Assembly: GCA_036873135.1 (NCBI GenBank)
Contig: JAPTYO010000003.1
Span: 22,964,001 to 23,028,000, forward strand
Direction: 5' to 3'
Origin: Clarkia xantiana subsp. parviflora
Taxonomy: Eukaryota; Streptophyta; Magnoliopsida; Myrtales; Onagraceae
DNA length: 64,000 nucleotides
Shown: positions 11,463 through 24,322 of the stretch, piece after piece
Position numbering within the stretch: the stretch's first letter is position 1
Layout of the letters: each line of letters opens with the position of its first letter
Translations under genes and position numbers: made by a program
The notes under the pieces: model-generated
Databases searched by the model: none
Told to the model about the DNA's origin: nothing
What the model saw: the letters and a program-made list of their open reading frames with translations, nothing else

Positions 11463-11829
11463 GCAGAAATTCAACGATCAGATGCAGAAATTCAACGATC
11501 AGATGCTGAAATGCAACCTATTTCGCATCCATCATTATGGCATTAGGGATTTAGTTTCTGACAGAAGCATGAGTGGTACAGAACAGAATTCACAGCACGA
11601 ATCGAGCACGGGTAAGTCCATTTATATAGTTAAACTACAATTCGTCATTGTCAAGCAAATCGAACCTAATTGGAGACACTCACAGCTTCTTAATAGGGAG
11701 GCCGGAAATTTTCTGAAAAGCCGTAGAGCTTCTATGAGCAGCTGAGCTTACGGCGATCGGAGAGCGACGGTCGAAGAGACTGAGGCTACCCGGTGGGAGC
11801 TTGAACGAACCCTACTTTTGCTTCTGCAG
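11463..11829. repeat. Duplicated promoter/leader module, copy 2 (RF2 side)
   Basis: Partner of 3103-3537, in the same orientation relative to the gene it serves. It includes the equivalent leader-exon end (GCC before GTAAGC on the minus strand, donor at 11750-11751) and lacks the 66-base block present in copy 1. A CTGCAG acceptor at 11374-11379 would join the leader to the RF2 start exon. Confidence 0.9.
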
Positions 11830-12719
11830 AGAAACGATGCGGTTTTTCGCCAAAATCAAAATTAAAATGTGCTTTTCTGGTCCATAATTTTTAAATTAAA
11901 TCTTTTAGTTCCTTATGTTTTATTTAATATAATACAATATCAATCCTAGCTTGTATAAGATGATATTGGTAGGGGTGAGCTCGAGATACATCGGCGGAAA
12001 TTTATAGGAACTGTAGTTTTGGGTTTTTACATACTGTCCTTAGCCGTAATCCAAAGTTAAACTTTTGAAAAAATCATGACTTGGTCAGGATTATCTAATT
12101 CGGGACAAGCTAAGGATAATCTGAATTTACATCTAATATTAATAATAAATTTTAATATTTTCAACTTAAAATAAAAGCTCAAAGTTCAAGTTCAAATATT
12201 CATCAAGTTCACAAATATATTCATCAAATTCAAACACATAGATCAAGATCTACAACACTAACACTAGAGTTAAGAAGTAACTATAGTTGGATTACTTAAG
12301 TTGTAAAATGTTGAATTAAGGTAAGTAACAGGGACATTCGAGATTTTTCTAAAAAATCCCTAGCCCGAGCCCTAGTTGGGAGTAAAAGTCTCTCCCATAC
12401 GGGCTCGGGCACAATTTCGGGCCGAGATTTTCGGATCGGGTTCCTCGGGACTTCAGATTTGTCGGAACTTATGCTCCGCCCTACCATTGACATCCCTAAG
12501 TCTATCTCTTAATCTTAGATAGCACAATAAATTGAAGATTGAATGAGCATGTAACTTTCTATCGGTGTCGTGATTCCCAAGTACTATACTTAAAGCATAA
12601 ATTTTTTTGCAAAATGAAGACAATTAAAAATTATAAGATGTATAAATTTTATCTTTTACTCAAAAAAATTCCATAGGAGATTTACATTCTAAAATTTTGA
12701 TTTAGAGTCAAATTAATCA
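11830..12719. other. Intergenic DNA, no gene seen
   Basis: An AT-rich part (11870-12290), then a short GC-richer part (12340-12500) whose minus-strand frame is low in complexity. The segment begins near GTAGGGGTGAGCTCG and has CATTGACATCCCTAAG near 12490, faintly like hAT-type ends, but no target duplication was found. Confidence 0.5.
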
Positions 12720-15144
12720 AATAAAAAACAGTAGGTACACAGTCATTCCAAAAATGATTAGGAACGGATGCTTGTAGTTTTAAAGCTCGAGACGCTTCCA
12801 ATAATTGTCTATGTTTCATTTTTACCTTGTTATTTTGTTAAGGAGTATAAGAATAGCTACACTTGAATGATCGCATTGTTAACAAATAAGAAACTGATAT
12901 GCTAATAAAAAAACTCACTGCCATTTTGTGTTCTAATTTTTTTGATGCTTTATGAAATGTGTTTTAATCATGTCAATAAAGTTCGGATTTTTCTACTATG
13001 CTTTAGAAGCACCATGCTTTTGGTTTTTTTAATACTATGGTGGACTTAATTGTAACAAGTAAAACTTTAAAAGTATGAAAAAATATGATTTTTTTTAACT
13101 ACACATAAGATGTGTATCATACTATTAATAATATCAATTTCCCTATGGGGTTCACCTTTAGGGCAATAGAAAAATAAAAAAATTAGTGGCAAAAGCATGG
13201 TGCTCCAAGAGCATTGTAGAAAGCTTATTAAATAGTTACATCAGATTTGTATTGTATGAAAAAAATCTCATGTTATTTGAGAATAATCATCAACAAGAGT
13301 AAAAAAATACTATTTATTATTATGTGTAGTTGTAGAATAGAGACCCCATACATCAGCATGGACTAAATCGAATACAGACTCAACCATAAAATAAGAAGTA
13401 TGAAAGGAAGGTCTAACAAACTTAGCCATAGGATAGACAATACAGTCAAGAAAATCGGCATGCTTATTCTTTAGGCAATGAATAACATCAATATGTTGAA
13501 AAACATTAATATAGGGATCGCCTAATTGTCTATACAATTTCGTGATCTTATCATTGTTAGTTAAAATAAGAGCAACTGACTTATTGCTGGTACTTTTTGG
13601 GTGAAAGAGATGGAGTCCATATTCCTCAAGACCATTCCCCCAAGATCTTCCATTTGAGATGTCGTACATAATGTAAAATTTTGGATAAAAAAATTGCAGA
13701 ACAGTTTATATATCTTGTAAGTTTAGAACTGAAATAAAATTGTACTTGAAATCAATGAGATAAAGAACATTCTGCAAAACTAAAAAATTCTTATATTGTA
13801 GTGATGAATGAGCTTAGACATTTAATAAATGAACTTTAGAAACAGAAACAAGTTTAGTGTTTTTCAACCAACTCAAGCTATTTTTCATGTGATTGCTAGC
13901 TCTAATGTATGATATCAAACTATCATGATTATCATAAGAAGCATAAAAACAGGAAATAAAGTATACCTTGTGTAGTATTTTCTACTTGAGATGAACTGAT
14001 TATTGTAGCAGCAGAATCACCTTTGGTGCAAATCTTACAAGATATTTCTCAAATTGCTCATTGGTAAGTAATCTCACATTGTATACCACCACCAACAATA
14101 GAGTTATTAGAAGTCGAGAAAAAGACAAAATCAGTTGTGCCTCTATCCAAGGAAGGAGTAACCGTGATCAACAACTGCTTTTACCTTCTGAAGCTCTTTA
14201 AACTTGAAATAATTGTCTTTGCGGTGCCCTTTCTTTTTACAAAAATCACAGCCTTCGAAAAACACCTCTTAACAGTATGTCTTTTCTCATGACAGAAATC
14301 ATATCCAAGTTGAGATTTACATTTCACTTTGGCTTTTCAGGGGCAACAAAAATATTTGCAGTAACAGAAGTTAATCAGAAGAAACTGAAGTAGAAATATC
14401 CATTTGACTCTCCACTCAGAAAAGCATACTGTAAGCCTTGTTTAAATATGAGAGGGGTGTACAAAGGAGCCGGCTGCTTCTCACGTTGGAATAACTCTCA
14501 TTGAGGCCCATAAGAAACTGAAAAATGATTTATTTGTTATTGTGCTCTAATTATTTTCTAAAATATGCACCATCAATGTGTGGCAGAGCACAAATAGTAT
14601 CATACTCAGTGCAGAGGTTCTTCAGTTTGGTAAAAACAAAAAACAAAAAAGATAGTAACAGAATCAAGGCACTATTTAACCCTAACGATTTCTATATGCA
14701 ATTGGTATATCCTAGAGCCATTGATCTTGTTGAAACTTTCTTGGAGCTCCATCCAGGCCAGATACGCACTCTTTGAATACATGATTCCGTAAAAAATGTC
14801 AGTAGAGACCAAGTTCATCAACCAACCAGAAACAACTGCATTACATTGATCTCTCATATGTGTTGCAGTTTCAACTCAAATGATTCAAGCTTGCATGCAC
14901 CAGTTATAAAACCTTGTTTACTCTTTTCTAGGAAAAATGTCTGCATAACGCGATTCCATTTGGTATAATTTTCGGAACCAGAAAATTTAACAGAAATTAC
15001 GCATTGTCCAGGGATCTTAGTAGAATGTAAAAACAGATGATAAACGAATGCACCTCAGTTGATAGATCAAGAGACTAGTATTATAGTTGCATCAAGGACC
15101 TGTGAGGAATTTGTGTCGTCCGTAGGCATTGGTTCATCTGCCAT
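12720..15144 (-). mobile_element. Decayed Ty1/Copia retrotransposon (gag to integrase)
   Basis: On the minus strand, pieces of one Copia polyprotein occur in the right order. They are a gag start at 15144 (MADEPMPTDDTN, soon broken by a stop), the gag stretch CNAVVSGWLMN with SFNKINGSRIYQLH at about 14672-14857, and a degenerate zinc knuckle near 14270-14300. Then come the pre-integrase/integrase start with VFDLVHADVWG at about 13310-13669, and an integrase piece with KHRQLLEASRA near 12780-12850. Stops and frameshifts run throughout, so it is dead. A MITE (12983-13228) interrupts the integrase region. No reverse transcriptase was recognised, so the 3' half is missing or unrecognisable. Confidence 0.78.
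12983..13228 (-). mobile_element. TIR MITE inserted in the Copia relic (family TTCTACTATGCT, copy 1)
   Basis: About 245 bp with inverted ends TTTTTCTACTATGCTTTAGA and, from the right, CTTTCTACAATGCTCTTGG. The inside contains the CCCTATGGGGTTCACCT and ACACATAAGATGTGTATCAT words. It matches the element at 46737-46990 in the opposite orientation. No clear target duplication could be read, so the superfamily is not assigned. Confidence 0.75.
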
Positions 15145-17317
15145 ACTTCAAAAATCCGAATGAACAAGACCCAAATAGAGGAAACACAATAAATAAAAGT
15201 GCAGTAGTTGATAAAATATTTACAAACGTGCAAGATCGAGGACATGTAAGATTGCAGGATGAATCTGTTGTGTCAGACAATGATAGTCGGTTAAGGAATG
15301 ATCTAGAAGGAAATGCAGACCTGAAAACGAAACACCTCGTTTGGAAATGTCACGTTTGATAAATGAAGCGTCGTGTTTGAGAAATGAAGCGTCACGTCTG
15401 TGAACAGAGCGTCTGATTGACAAAATTCTATCGTTGCGAAGATATCAACGATTAATGTAGACGAACACGTGAATCCCTGTGAAGAAACGAAGATAACTCC
15501 AATCGTCAAAGAAATCACGATCGAAGATTTCACTCAAATCGTCATAGAAGGCCACGATCGAAGGTTGCGGAAGGAGGCACAAGATCACTCAATCGGAGAA
15601 ACTAGGATATCTCCTTGTTCTGTTACTATTTTGTTTTTGGAGATTGTTAACCTTATAAGATGAGAAGATACCAAACTCGTGTGATCATCTAATGTGATTC
15701 CTTCCTTTGGCATATTATCACCCTTATATACTAAGGGAACCCTGAGCTAATCAAGGTTCAATCCACAATTTACAGAATGAAGAAAGTGAATCCCTAACTA
15801 TTACAAGAATCACAAATAAGCCCACACGGGCAACTACTAATTACAACCAAAGACAAAGCAAACTATTAATGAACAAAAGGATCCTATAGAAGTTTCCAAA
15901 ATGCAAAAGAACCTTTCAACCCAAAGACAGTGACATCAGGAGAAATTGGATTTGTTAGTTCTGAGAGAAGTGGAAGCTATATTTGCAAAAGACGCTATAG
16001 ATGGAAAGGTAAAGTGTACAAAGTTTTGGCTATTGGTCCAAGTTTGAGTAGGTTTTTCTTTGTTATGGACTTGTTATTTGTGATGTTTTGTATTTATGGC
16101 CTTCTTATTTGTGGTATTTTTTTTTATTATGTTGTTAATTTTTCTAGGATCAATTTTACTCTTATTATTTTGGCAGGACCCTTGTAGTTATGTTTAAAAC
16201 ATGGCCTAGTATATTTAGGTGATGGACATCCAAACGAAAGAACATGTACAAATGTTTAGCAGAGCTTCTAAAGCGCAAAATAGTAGTTCTAAAGGCTCCA
16301 CCATCGTTGGAGCATTCAAGAATATGAAACTGTTATAGTCGTCGTTTGTACCATCATAGTCCACCGTTCGGGGTGGTTTTGAAGTCGCACTATTGACGCT
16401 ATTTGACATTAGTACCATTGTTGTTTGTCGTTCGATGGAAGAGTGGAAAATGGTAAAGTGAGAAACTGCTGCATTTGTAAGACTTCCAATGAAATTGATA
16501 GAAAAACAAGGAGAAGTGAAACATTTATTGATTATATTAGATAGATTATATATATATGCTACAATGTAATACAAGGGGACATGTTCTCAGAGAAAGAAAT
16601 ATTACAATAGGGCTAAGAACCTAAAAATTGTCACAACTATAAGTTATCTTTCTAATCGATATTTTAAATTTAAAATAGTTATATTATGTGTCTCAATTAT
16701 AAAATTTGTTAATTTCTATATTTTTTTTTTAAGTTTCAAAACAATGGAAACTTAAAACAACTAATATAATACTTCAGAAAAATAGAAAACATGTTTTCAT
16801 TGTTTAAACTTTAAAATGTCAAGCAAAAATAGTAAAAAAGATAGCTTATCACTGCATACAAACATTTTAAATCTGAAATAGCAATTATCTACATGGCTTA
16901 TCGTTAGATTTGAGACTATTTTTAGCTTCTTAACATTTCTTAATAGTAAGGGTATTACCTTAGGGGGGAAATAAGGTGTTTTTTATCTCAATGAAAAAAA
17001 AAAGACATTTTGCATTTTTTTAATAATAATAATGTCAGAATTATGAAACTCTGACTGACCACCACGGGTTTAGAAAGATAATTATTAACCCATATCTATA
17101 TTATGAGATTGAAAAACAACAAATTGACTAAATGAAAACTCATCATTGATGAAAAAAAATAACGATCACGTTACAATACAAAGCTATTCTATGAGAAGAA
17201 ATAGATTTAACTCGATGTGGTTTTCAATAAAAAAAAAAACCATCGGCACATCTATGCTTTAATAAAAAAAAATCTACTCTTTAATTCCTCATCACGACGT
17301 TTGCTCCTTTACTAGAT
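15145..17317. other. Possible Copia LTR remnant and intergenic DNA
   Basis: Upstream of the dead gag (on its strand) the stretch 15700-15900 has a TATATA-bearing segment and could be LTR-derived. No paired LTR or primer-binding site was found. Short open frames at 15129-16187 and 16215-16574 have no recognisable domain and no splice context. The last 700 bases are AT-rich and border the aconitase 3' end. Confidence 0.4.
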
Positions 17318-20300
17318 TTACTTCTTGCTCAAGTTCCTAATCACGTACGGCAGAATTCCTCCGTGGTTGAAATACTCCAACTCCACCTACAATCAAACAC
17401 CCACCACAAATTTAATCAATCAATCGTATCGTAACCTCGTCACTATATGGAAGCCGACTAAGAGTAAAGCACGGTATGGTACCGCTGTGTCAAAGCGGAC
17501 TGTGCATGTGAAGGATTTTCCGGTGTCGGTCTTGACAGTCGTGTCCTGGCCTGGCCTAATCTCCTTGATGTTGCTCGGTAGGTCAATGGTGTAGCGCTCA
17601 TGACCCGTTAATCGAAGAGAGTCCGCATCCTCACCTTGCTTGAAGCACAGCGGAATAATCCCCATTCCCACCAGATTGCTCCTGTGAATCCTCTCAAAAC
17701 TCTTTGCTATTACTGCCTTCACTCCCTGTTATACGAAAGAATTTACCCCATTATACCAGAGATTGTCCTTCTAATATTTACCAATTAAGAGCAGCATACT
17801 ATTACTCAGGATTACGAAACTAATCATAGTCTCAAGTTTGTACAATGTTGCTTTTAGGTGTCGTATGTTTAAATTATTGCTAATAGATGTCACATGTTTT
17901 ATTTTCGTTGCTTTTTGGTTTTTCATGTTAAATTAGACGGGTTTTGATCAAATGGCCCTAGAGGGCATTTTTGTTTCCCTTTAACTTATGTCGATTACTG
18001 TACACAATGAAACTGAAAAACTTATGCAAAATGGTAGTTCAATTTAACTTAATTGACGTAAATATATATGGATTGAAGAAAACTCATCTAAATTTGTCAA
18101 AATAATAATAATAAAAAAAACGGACGAAAAACTAAATAGCAACGAAACTTGAAACACCAATTAATAACAATTTAAACCTGAGACGCCTAAAAGCAACATG
18201 GTGCAAACTTGGGACCGTTAGTAGGGTTCTTAACCCTATTACTCAGGATTCTTTAAGCATAAACCCTACTTATGTTTCCATGTCACCACTATCTATTTCT
18301 CCTCTCAAATTTCAGGGATTGGTTTAAAGAATAGTAGTTTTGGTGCATTGGAGATGCACGAAAAGATGAACAAGTATGTAATTTCACCTGAAGCATAGGA
18401 CCCTTGGCGGCCCAATCTCGGGAACTTCCACTTCCATACTCAGCTCCAGCCAAGATTATGGTGTCTTGTCCAGCAGATTTGTATTTCTGAAATTGAAAGT
18501 AGAAAAACCAATTAAAACACAGAGATCTTCAACAATTAGATATATCCACTTTTCACTTCCATAAAGAGACTGTTTTGAATGACTAACCATTGCTGCATCG
18601 TACACAGAAAGCTTCTCTCCTGAGGGAATATGAACAGTCTTGGGACCCACTTCGCCGTTCAAAAGCTTGTTAACAAGGCGGATATTGGCAAAAGTTCCTC
18701 TTGCCATGATCTCATCATTTCCACGTCGACTTCCATACGAATTGAAATCCTTGCGGTCAATCCCACGCTCGAGAAGGTACTTAGCAGCAGGGCTGTCTTT
18801 GTGGATGTTCCCAGCTGGAGAAATGTGGTCAGTCGTAATACTATCACCAAAGTTGAGCAAGCAATATGCATCTTTAACTCCATGAGGGCCTGGAGGGTCC
18901 ATAGTCATGCCTTTGAAGTATGGAGGCTCATGAATATATGTTGAGTTAGGGTCCCAGGTGTATAAAGATGAAGATGGTACAGAAAGTTGGTTCCACATCG
19001 GGTTGCCCTTGGTGATAGATTCGTATGTGCTTTTGAACATCTCTGGTAAGACGCTGGATTGAACAGCCTAAGAACCACAAAGGAGTCTGTGTAAGAATTA
19101 CAAAGAGATATCTTGAATTCATTGTGATATGTCAAAGTTTATATTATAATACCTCTGCAACTTCCTCAGTTGATGGCCATATGTCTCTGAAGAAGACTTC
19201 CTTACCGTCCTTGCCTACTCCAATGGGCTCTTTTTCAAAGTCGATGTCAACCTGGCATGAAATGCAGTCAAATGAGACGATGTCTATGCTACAAGAAAGT
19301 ACTAATTAGAGGTCAATACACGCAATCACAATAATACCGGCTTCATGGATTTTAGTGTCATCTATGCCTCTTGAATCTTGATCGATTAAATGTCACATAT
19401 TTGCAGAAAATTTACAGAAATGCTACCAAACTACTGCCGTCATTGCATTACTCACTTTAAGAAGGTTTATTTACTGGAGAAGTTAGACTATGAAATTTAA
19501 ACCAGAGAAAACTTCATTTAAGTTAAGCCAGAATGAGCATTTGATGTACTGAGCATATTTCCTAGCACCCTTTAAGGTTGGTGGGAACCATTTCATTAGG
19601 GTAGGTACAGGAACTTCACGTAGGTTTTGGTTCATTCATAGGTTGCTATTCAAAAGATAGATCAATTATATCTCCCAGAACCAAGAATACTTACTGTGCC
19701 AGCAAGAGCGTATGCAACCACCAGTGGAGGTGAAGCTAAGTAATTAGCTCGTGTCAAGGGATGAACACGGCCCTCAAAATTACGATTTCCGGAGAGTACA
19801 GCGGATGCAATGATATCTGCATCAAAGTCATACGATAAATATAGAAGGTGAGTTAACCATTATGACCAGACAATTAGGAAGGAAAGGAAACACTAAAGAC
19901 CAAAAAAGAAGGAATAGAAAGGAGTTACCATTTTCAGAGATGACAGAGGCAACAGTTTCATCCAAATCCCCAGAATTTCCAATACATGTCGTACACCCAT
20001 AACCAACAACGTGGAAACCTTGCTCATTAAGATATTTTTGCAGTCCACTGTAACAATAACCAGAGATGAAATGGTTCAAAATCTTCTCCCAATTAAATCC
20101 AGTCACTGCATTACTACATCCAATCAAACACTGCAAAATGTCAAAAGTAACCTCTCAAGTAAGTATTTTGTAACAACTCCAGAGCCTGGACCAAGACTTG
20201 TTTTTATCCATGGCTTCACCTGGACAATAGATTACCGGATAAGAGTTACAAGACCATATAAAATCTGTCAATGAAAAGATTATTAATTGTGAACCGTATA

Positions 20301-23300
20301 ACTATTTAGACAAACCAATAATCCCAGGTCATAAGCCTTCTTCGCAACAAGTGCAGCACCAAGCATAACGCTGGGGTTTGATGTATTGGTGCAGCTAGTG
20401 ATTGCAGCAATTACAACACTGCCATGCTTGAGTTCTGCGGGCTCTCCATGGAATGAAAATTTTGCCACCTTATCCTGTGCTTCTTTTGGTACAGCAAACC
20501 CCTACATCCGCAAATAAACAACATAACATCGTAAACTTAGAGTAATTTTTGCATGAAAGATTGAAACATATGAATAAATAAATATATCAGTTCTACAATG
20601 CATTGATTGAAAGATGACCCATTTATGCTATCTTAATCAAAATTGGAATGAAAATCGCAAACAATGAGTTTTTTTTTTTTACATCACATGAAGTCAGATA
20701 GGCAACAGAAACCATGTCAAATGATGATTTAATTACAATAAGAGCAGAATAAGATGATTTTTACAATCAGCAATGTGGTGATTGGAGCATATACAATAAC
20801 ATAGTAATCATAACCAAGTTTCTTTCCAACTTAAGACTGATGGAAATGTCATAGGCAATAGTAATTATTTTAATAACCCAGCTCAAAGACGGAAATGCTT
20901 ATCTTTGCATCAAATATTCCAAAGATTGGGTACAAGGTTTTTCATTATTTTCATCTAGTATATTTGTATATGTCATATCGACATTCCCTAAGGTAAGTCC
21001 TACAAATATGCACTGCACTATCAATTCTCAGTGTCCACAAAATTCCTGGAGTGTGGATTAACCAAATGGCTGAGACAGTACCTAGCTTCTCAAATTAAGG
21101 AACTAACCTTGAAACCAACTTTGTTATCTAGACAAGAATGCCAATCAGCCTTCATATCCTTCAAAGGAACACGGTCATGCGGTCTGCAACAAAAAAATAA
21201 AAAAGATATAAAATGGTGTAGTGGAAACATATAGCCTGATGTTGCAACAGGAGCAAAGTTGTTATAATTAGAAAGAATCCAATATCAAAGACTCCGCGGC
21301 AACAAACCTCTTTGGTCCTGAAATACAAGGTTCAACTTCTTCAAGATTCAGCTCCAGATATGATGAGTATGTCTTTTCTGGCTGGGGCTGGTATTAGCAA
21401 AAGAACGAAGTTGAGAAATCTCCAATATACACTTTTTTCTTTTAAAAAAAACTAAAACCAACAAATTTTACCTCATTGTAATCAATAAACATCTTATTAG
21501 CTCGGAGGTATCCTTCTATCATTGCAACCTAGAATTTGAAAAGGAATCGATCAAGAACTGAGAAAGTTTCTGTTCAAAGTACTAATAATCGATAAGAGAG
21601 GTACTTACAGTCTCATCACTCCTTCCTGTCAGTTTAAGGTACTGCAACGTAACATGGTCAACCGGGAAAAAACCCATGGTTGCACCATACTCCGGAGACA
21701 TGTTTGCAATCGTGGCTCTATCAGCCAATGAAAGTTTGCCCATACCATCACCTGAAAATATACGGATGAAATCAATACAGGAGTGAGGACCAAACAATTA
21801 AAGGTGCCAGAAAGCAGATTTTTTTTTTTTAAGAATTACAAGGACACTACCATAGAACTCGACGAACTTCCCAACAACTCCATGCTTCCTCAGCATTTGA
21901 GTTACAGTCAAAACCAAGTCAGTGGCTGTAACACCATTGCGCAAAGTCCCAGATAACTTGAACCCAACAACACCAGGCAATACCATACTCATAGGCTGTT
22001 GCAATTCAAAACATATTAATCCCCATATGCAGGAAAGAGACATAAAATTCAGAGCTACAACTAATTAAGGTAAGTTTCATAAACAATTAACAAAATTACA
22101 ACCCTCCTTATTATCAAATTACCTGGCCAAGCATTGCTGCTTCCGCTTCAATCCCTCCAACTCCCCAGCCAGCTACTCCCAGACCATCAATCATGGTTGT
22201 ATGTGAATCTGTACCAACAACACTGTCAGGGTAGAGCAAGCCTTCAGTGTTGAAAACAACTCTTCCAAGATATTCAAGGTTGACCTGAAATTCATGGTGC
22301 CACCAACTCAAATCAAGAGATGGAAAAACTCATGCTTATCTAACAAAACCTATTAGTGACCAGCAAATCAACTTTATTTAAAACTTTCTAATCTTATGGT
22401 TGGTTAAAGAATCGAATGTTTTACTTTAAGAAATATAAAGTTCAAATAATAATGAAGAGAAACTCCATAAGGACAAACATGGGGAAAAAAAAAATCTGGC
22501 TTGTCAAGCTGAAAGTAGACCTTGTTCAGAATGTATTATATGAATCATATGATCTGATTTTTTAACAAAAAGTAAGTGCTTCAACTGCAAGTTCCATGTC
22601 TGTGTGTGGTTTTGCCAATGATAAGGCTCTAGAGTAAGGTTTGAAAATTCCACTCAACATTGCATGTATACCACAGTACCTGATGCACAATACCAGATCC
22701 AGGAGGACAGACGAGCATGTTATGGAAAGCTGTGGACCCCCATTTGAGGAAGCCAAATCTTTCCTTGTTTCTCTGGAATTCAAGCTCCATATTAGCCTGC
22801 ACTGCATTTTCAGATCTGGCAACATCGACTTGAACTGAATGATCAATGACGAGATCTACAGGAACCTGCATAAAAGATATAGAACGAGAAAAAATTATAG
22901 CAACACTTTTTTGCTTAACATATGAATCCAACAGAGAAATGTCGATACCAGAACAGAATTCATAGTTGAAAACAACCCAATGTTATGAGATGAGATTTGA
23001 GGGGTAAAACCCTAGTTATTAATATCTTTTACAATAACTTCACGTGGAATTTTAAAATGTCCCACATACCAAAGGATTAATCTTGTTAGAGTCACTTCCC
23101 AAACTGTTCATGGCATCCCGCATACAGGCTAGATCAACCACCGCTGGCACCCCAGTAAAATCCTATCAAAAACAAATAAATGTAAGATGATCAAGACAAG
23201 ATATCCAAGTCTTAACACTTGCTAAGTTTAAGTTATATTTCCAGGGATAACCTGCAAAAGGACACGAGCTGGCTTGAAGGGTATTTCCACTAGCTTCGGA

Positions 23301-24322
23301 GAAGAATTTTCCCAATCAATGATTTTCTCGACATCAGCCTTAGTAACTTGGAAGTTTTCACAGTTTCGGATTGCAGATTCAAGAAGGATTTTAATGGAGT
23401 ATGGTAACTTCTCTGTTGAGCAATCAATCAGCGCACAAATGTCAGGAGCTTACTTAGCACATAAGTAACCATTGTTTAAGCGTATGCACAACATACCAAT
23501 CCTGGGATCGTTTAGTGCAGGAAGGCTGTAAAACTTCCCGAAGTCACCCCCTCCTGGCTTGGGAAGGCTAGTCAATATCTCCTTGAAAGGATTTTCAGAA
23601 GCTGCAAACACAAAGATTAGTCATGTTGAAATGCACTATCTTGTTCTTCGATCATATAATTGTATGGAACGGAGACATTTATTTAATACAAAATCTCCAA
23701 TCGATTTCTAGATTTTCTCAGCCTATGACCAGCAGCAATGAAAAGAAATCTAAATATAATCTAAAAAAAATAAAAAAATGAAGCTGTCCCTCAATGAATA
23801 GCACACTGATCAAATTGATCGGTAATAGTGGAAATGCAAGAGGTAGCGACATGTGAAATTCAATCATTAATCAACTGCCTCAATTCGTAACAGTGATAGA
23901 ACTACTCGAAATACCAAATGAATTTGATAATAAAACAGCAATCAAGCTCTCCCGTGAAAAAATGATAAATAAGAGCTGATCGAGTTGAAATCAGACAAAC
24001 TCGAGATCACTGTAAGTCATCAGCTGAAATTCAAATTACCAATAGTAGCCATCTTTCTCTGAAACCGTTCGATCACGGGTGAAACAGCACGGCTCTGAGC
24101 TCGAAGACTAAGAGGCGACCTCCAACCAACACCGTGGCTCCACCTCGGAATGGAGCAGCTGAGGGACCGCGCGGCGGAAGAGAAGCTGAGAGGCCGGTAC
24201 TGGCTTACTGAATAAGATATCCGCGGAACGGTTGGAACAGCAATGGCTCTGGAGAAAGAAGAACCGATGGCTGCTCTAGACGCTCTGATGAGTGAGGATG
24301 CAGAGGAAGTGGCGCCGTATAT
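17318..24322 (-). CDS. ACO: Aconitate hydratase (aconitase), mitochondrial/cytosolic type
   Basis: Interconverts citrate and isocitrate with a 4Fe-4S cluster (TCA and glyoxylate cycles). Twenty coding exons (complement): 24040-24322, 23497-23601, 23252-23412, 23070-23162, 22680-22865, 22123-22284, 21851-21995, 21609-21751, 21472-21528, 21308-21387, 21108-21183, 20316-20501, 20152-20219, 19929-20047, 19695-19816, 19153-19251, 18588-19067, 18388-18486, 17483-17725, 17318-17386. The sum is 2976 bases, 991 residues, the plant family length. Cluster cysteines are at about 534 (SCTNTSNP), 600 and 603 ([12 protein letters not shown]), with the same spacing as Cys437/503/506 of IRP1. The C-terminal swivel domain ends VIRNLSKK. 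Residues 1-90 are a Ser/Arg-rich presequence. The codon where plant homologues start (MY...) is ATA here (24320-24322). The first true ATG is at 24050-24052 (MATIASENPFK) and would give a presequence-less 901-residue form. All splice phases agree. Confidence 0.95.
17809..18236. mobile_element. MULE-derived MITE in the penultimate-but-one aconitase intron
   Basis: 428 bp. The right end read inward is GGGTTAAGAACCCTACTAAC, and the left end GGATTACGAAACTAATC is a diverged partner. Both run into AAGTTTG(T/C)A(C)AATGTTGCTTTTAGG-type sequence. A 9-bp direct repeat TATTACTCA flanks it (17800-17808, 18237-18245). It lies between the exons at 17725 and 18388 and is kin to the elements at 6797 and 49807. 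Confidence 0.82.

Noticed and set aside
11290..11745. 151-codon plus-strand open frame over the RF2 5' end
   Set aside because: It is antisense to the RF2 first exon and the duplicated leader module; its Gln/Lys-rich repeats come from the GATGCAGAAATTCAAC mini-repeat.
11972..12498. hAT-like element starting TAGGGGTGAGCTCG
   Set aside because: The right-hand candidate end does not pair beyond TAGGG(A/G)TG and the flanks do not repeat.
18630..18944. Plus-strand open frames opposite aconitase exon 17
   Set aside because: Antisense shadows of a long, well-conserved coding exon; no splice or domain support.
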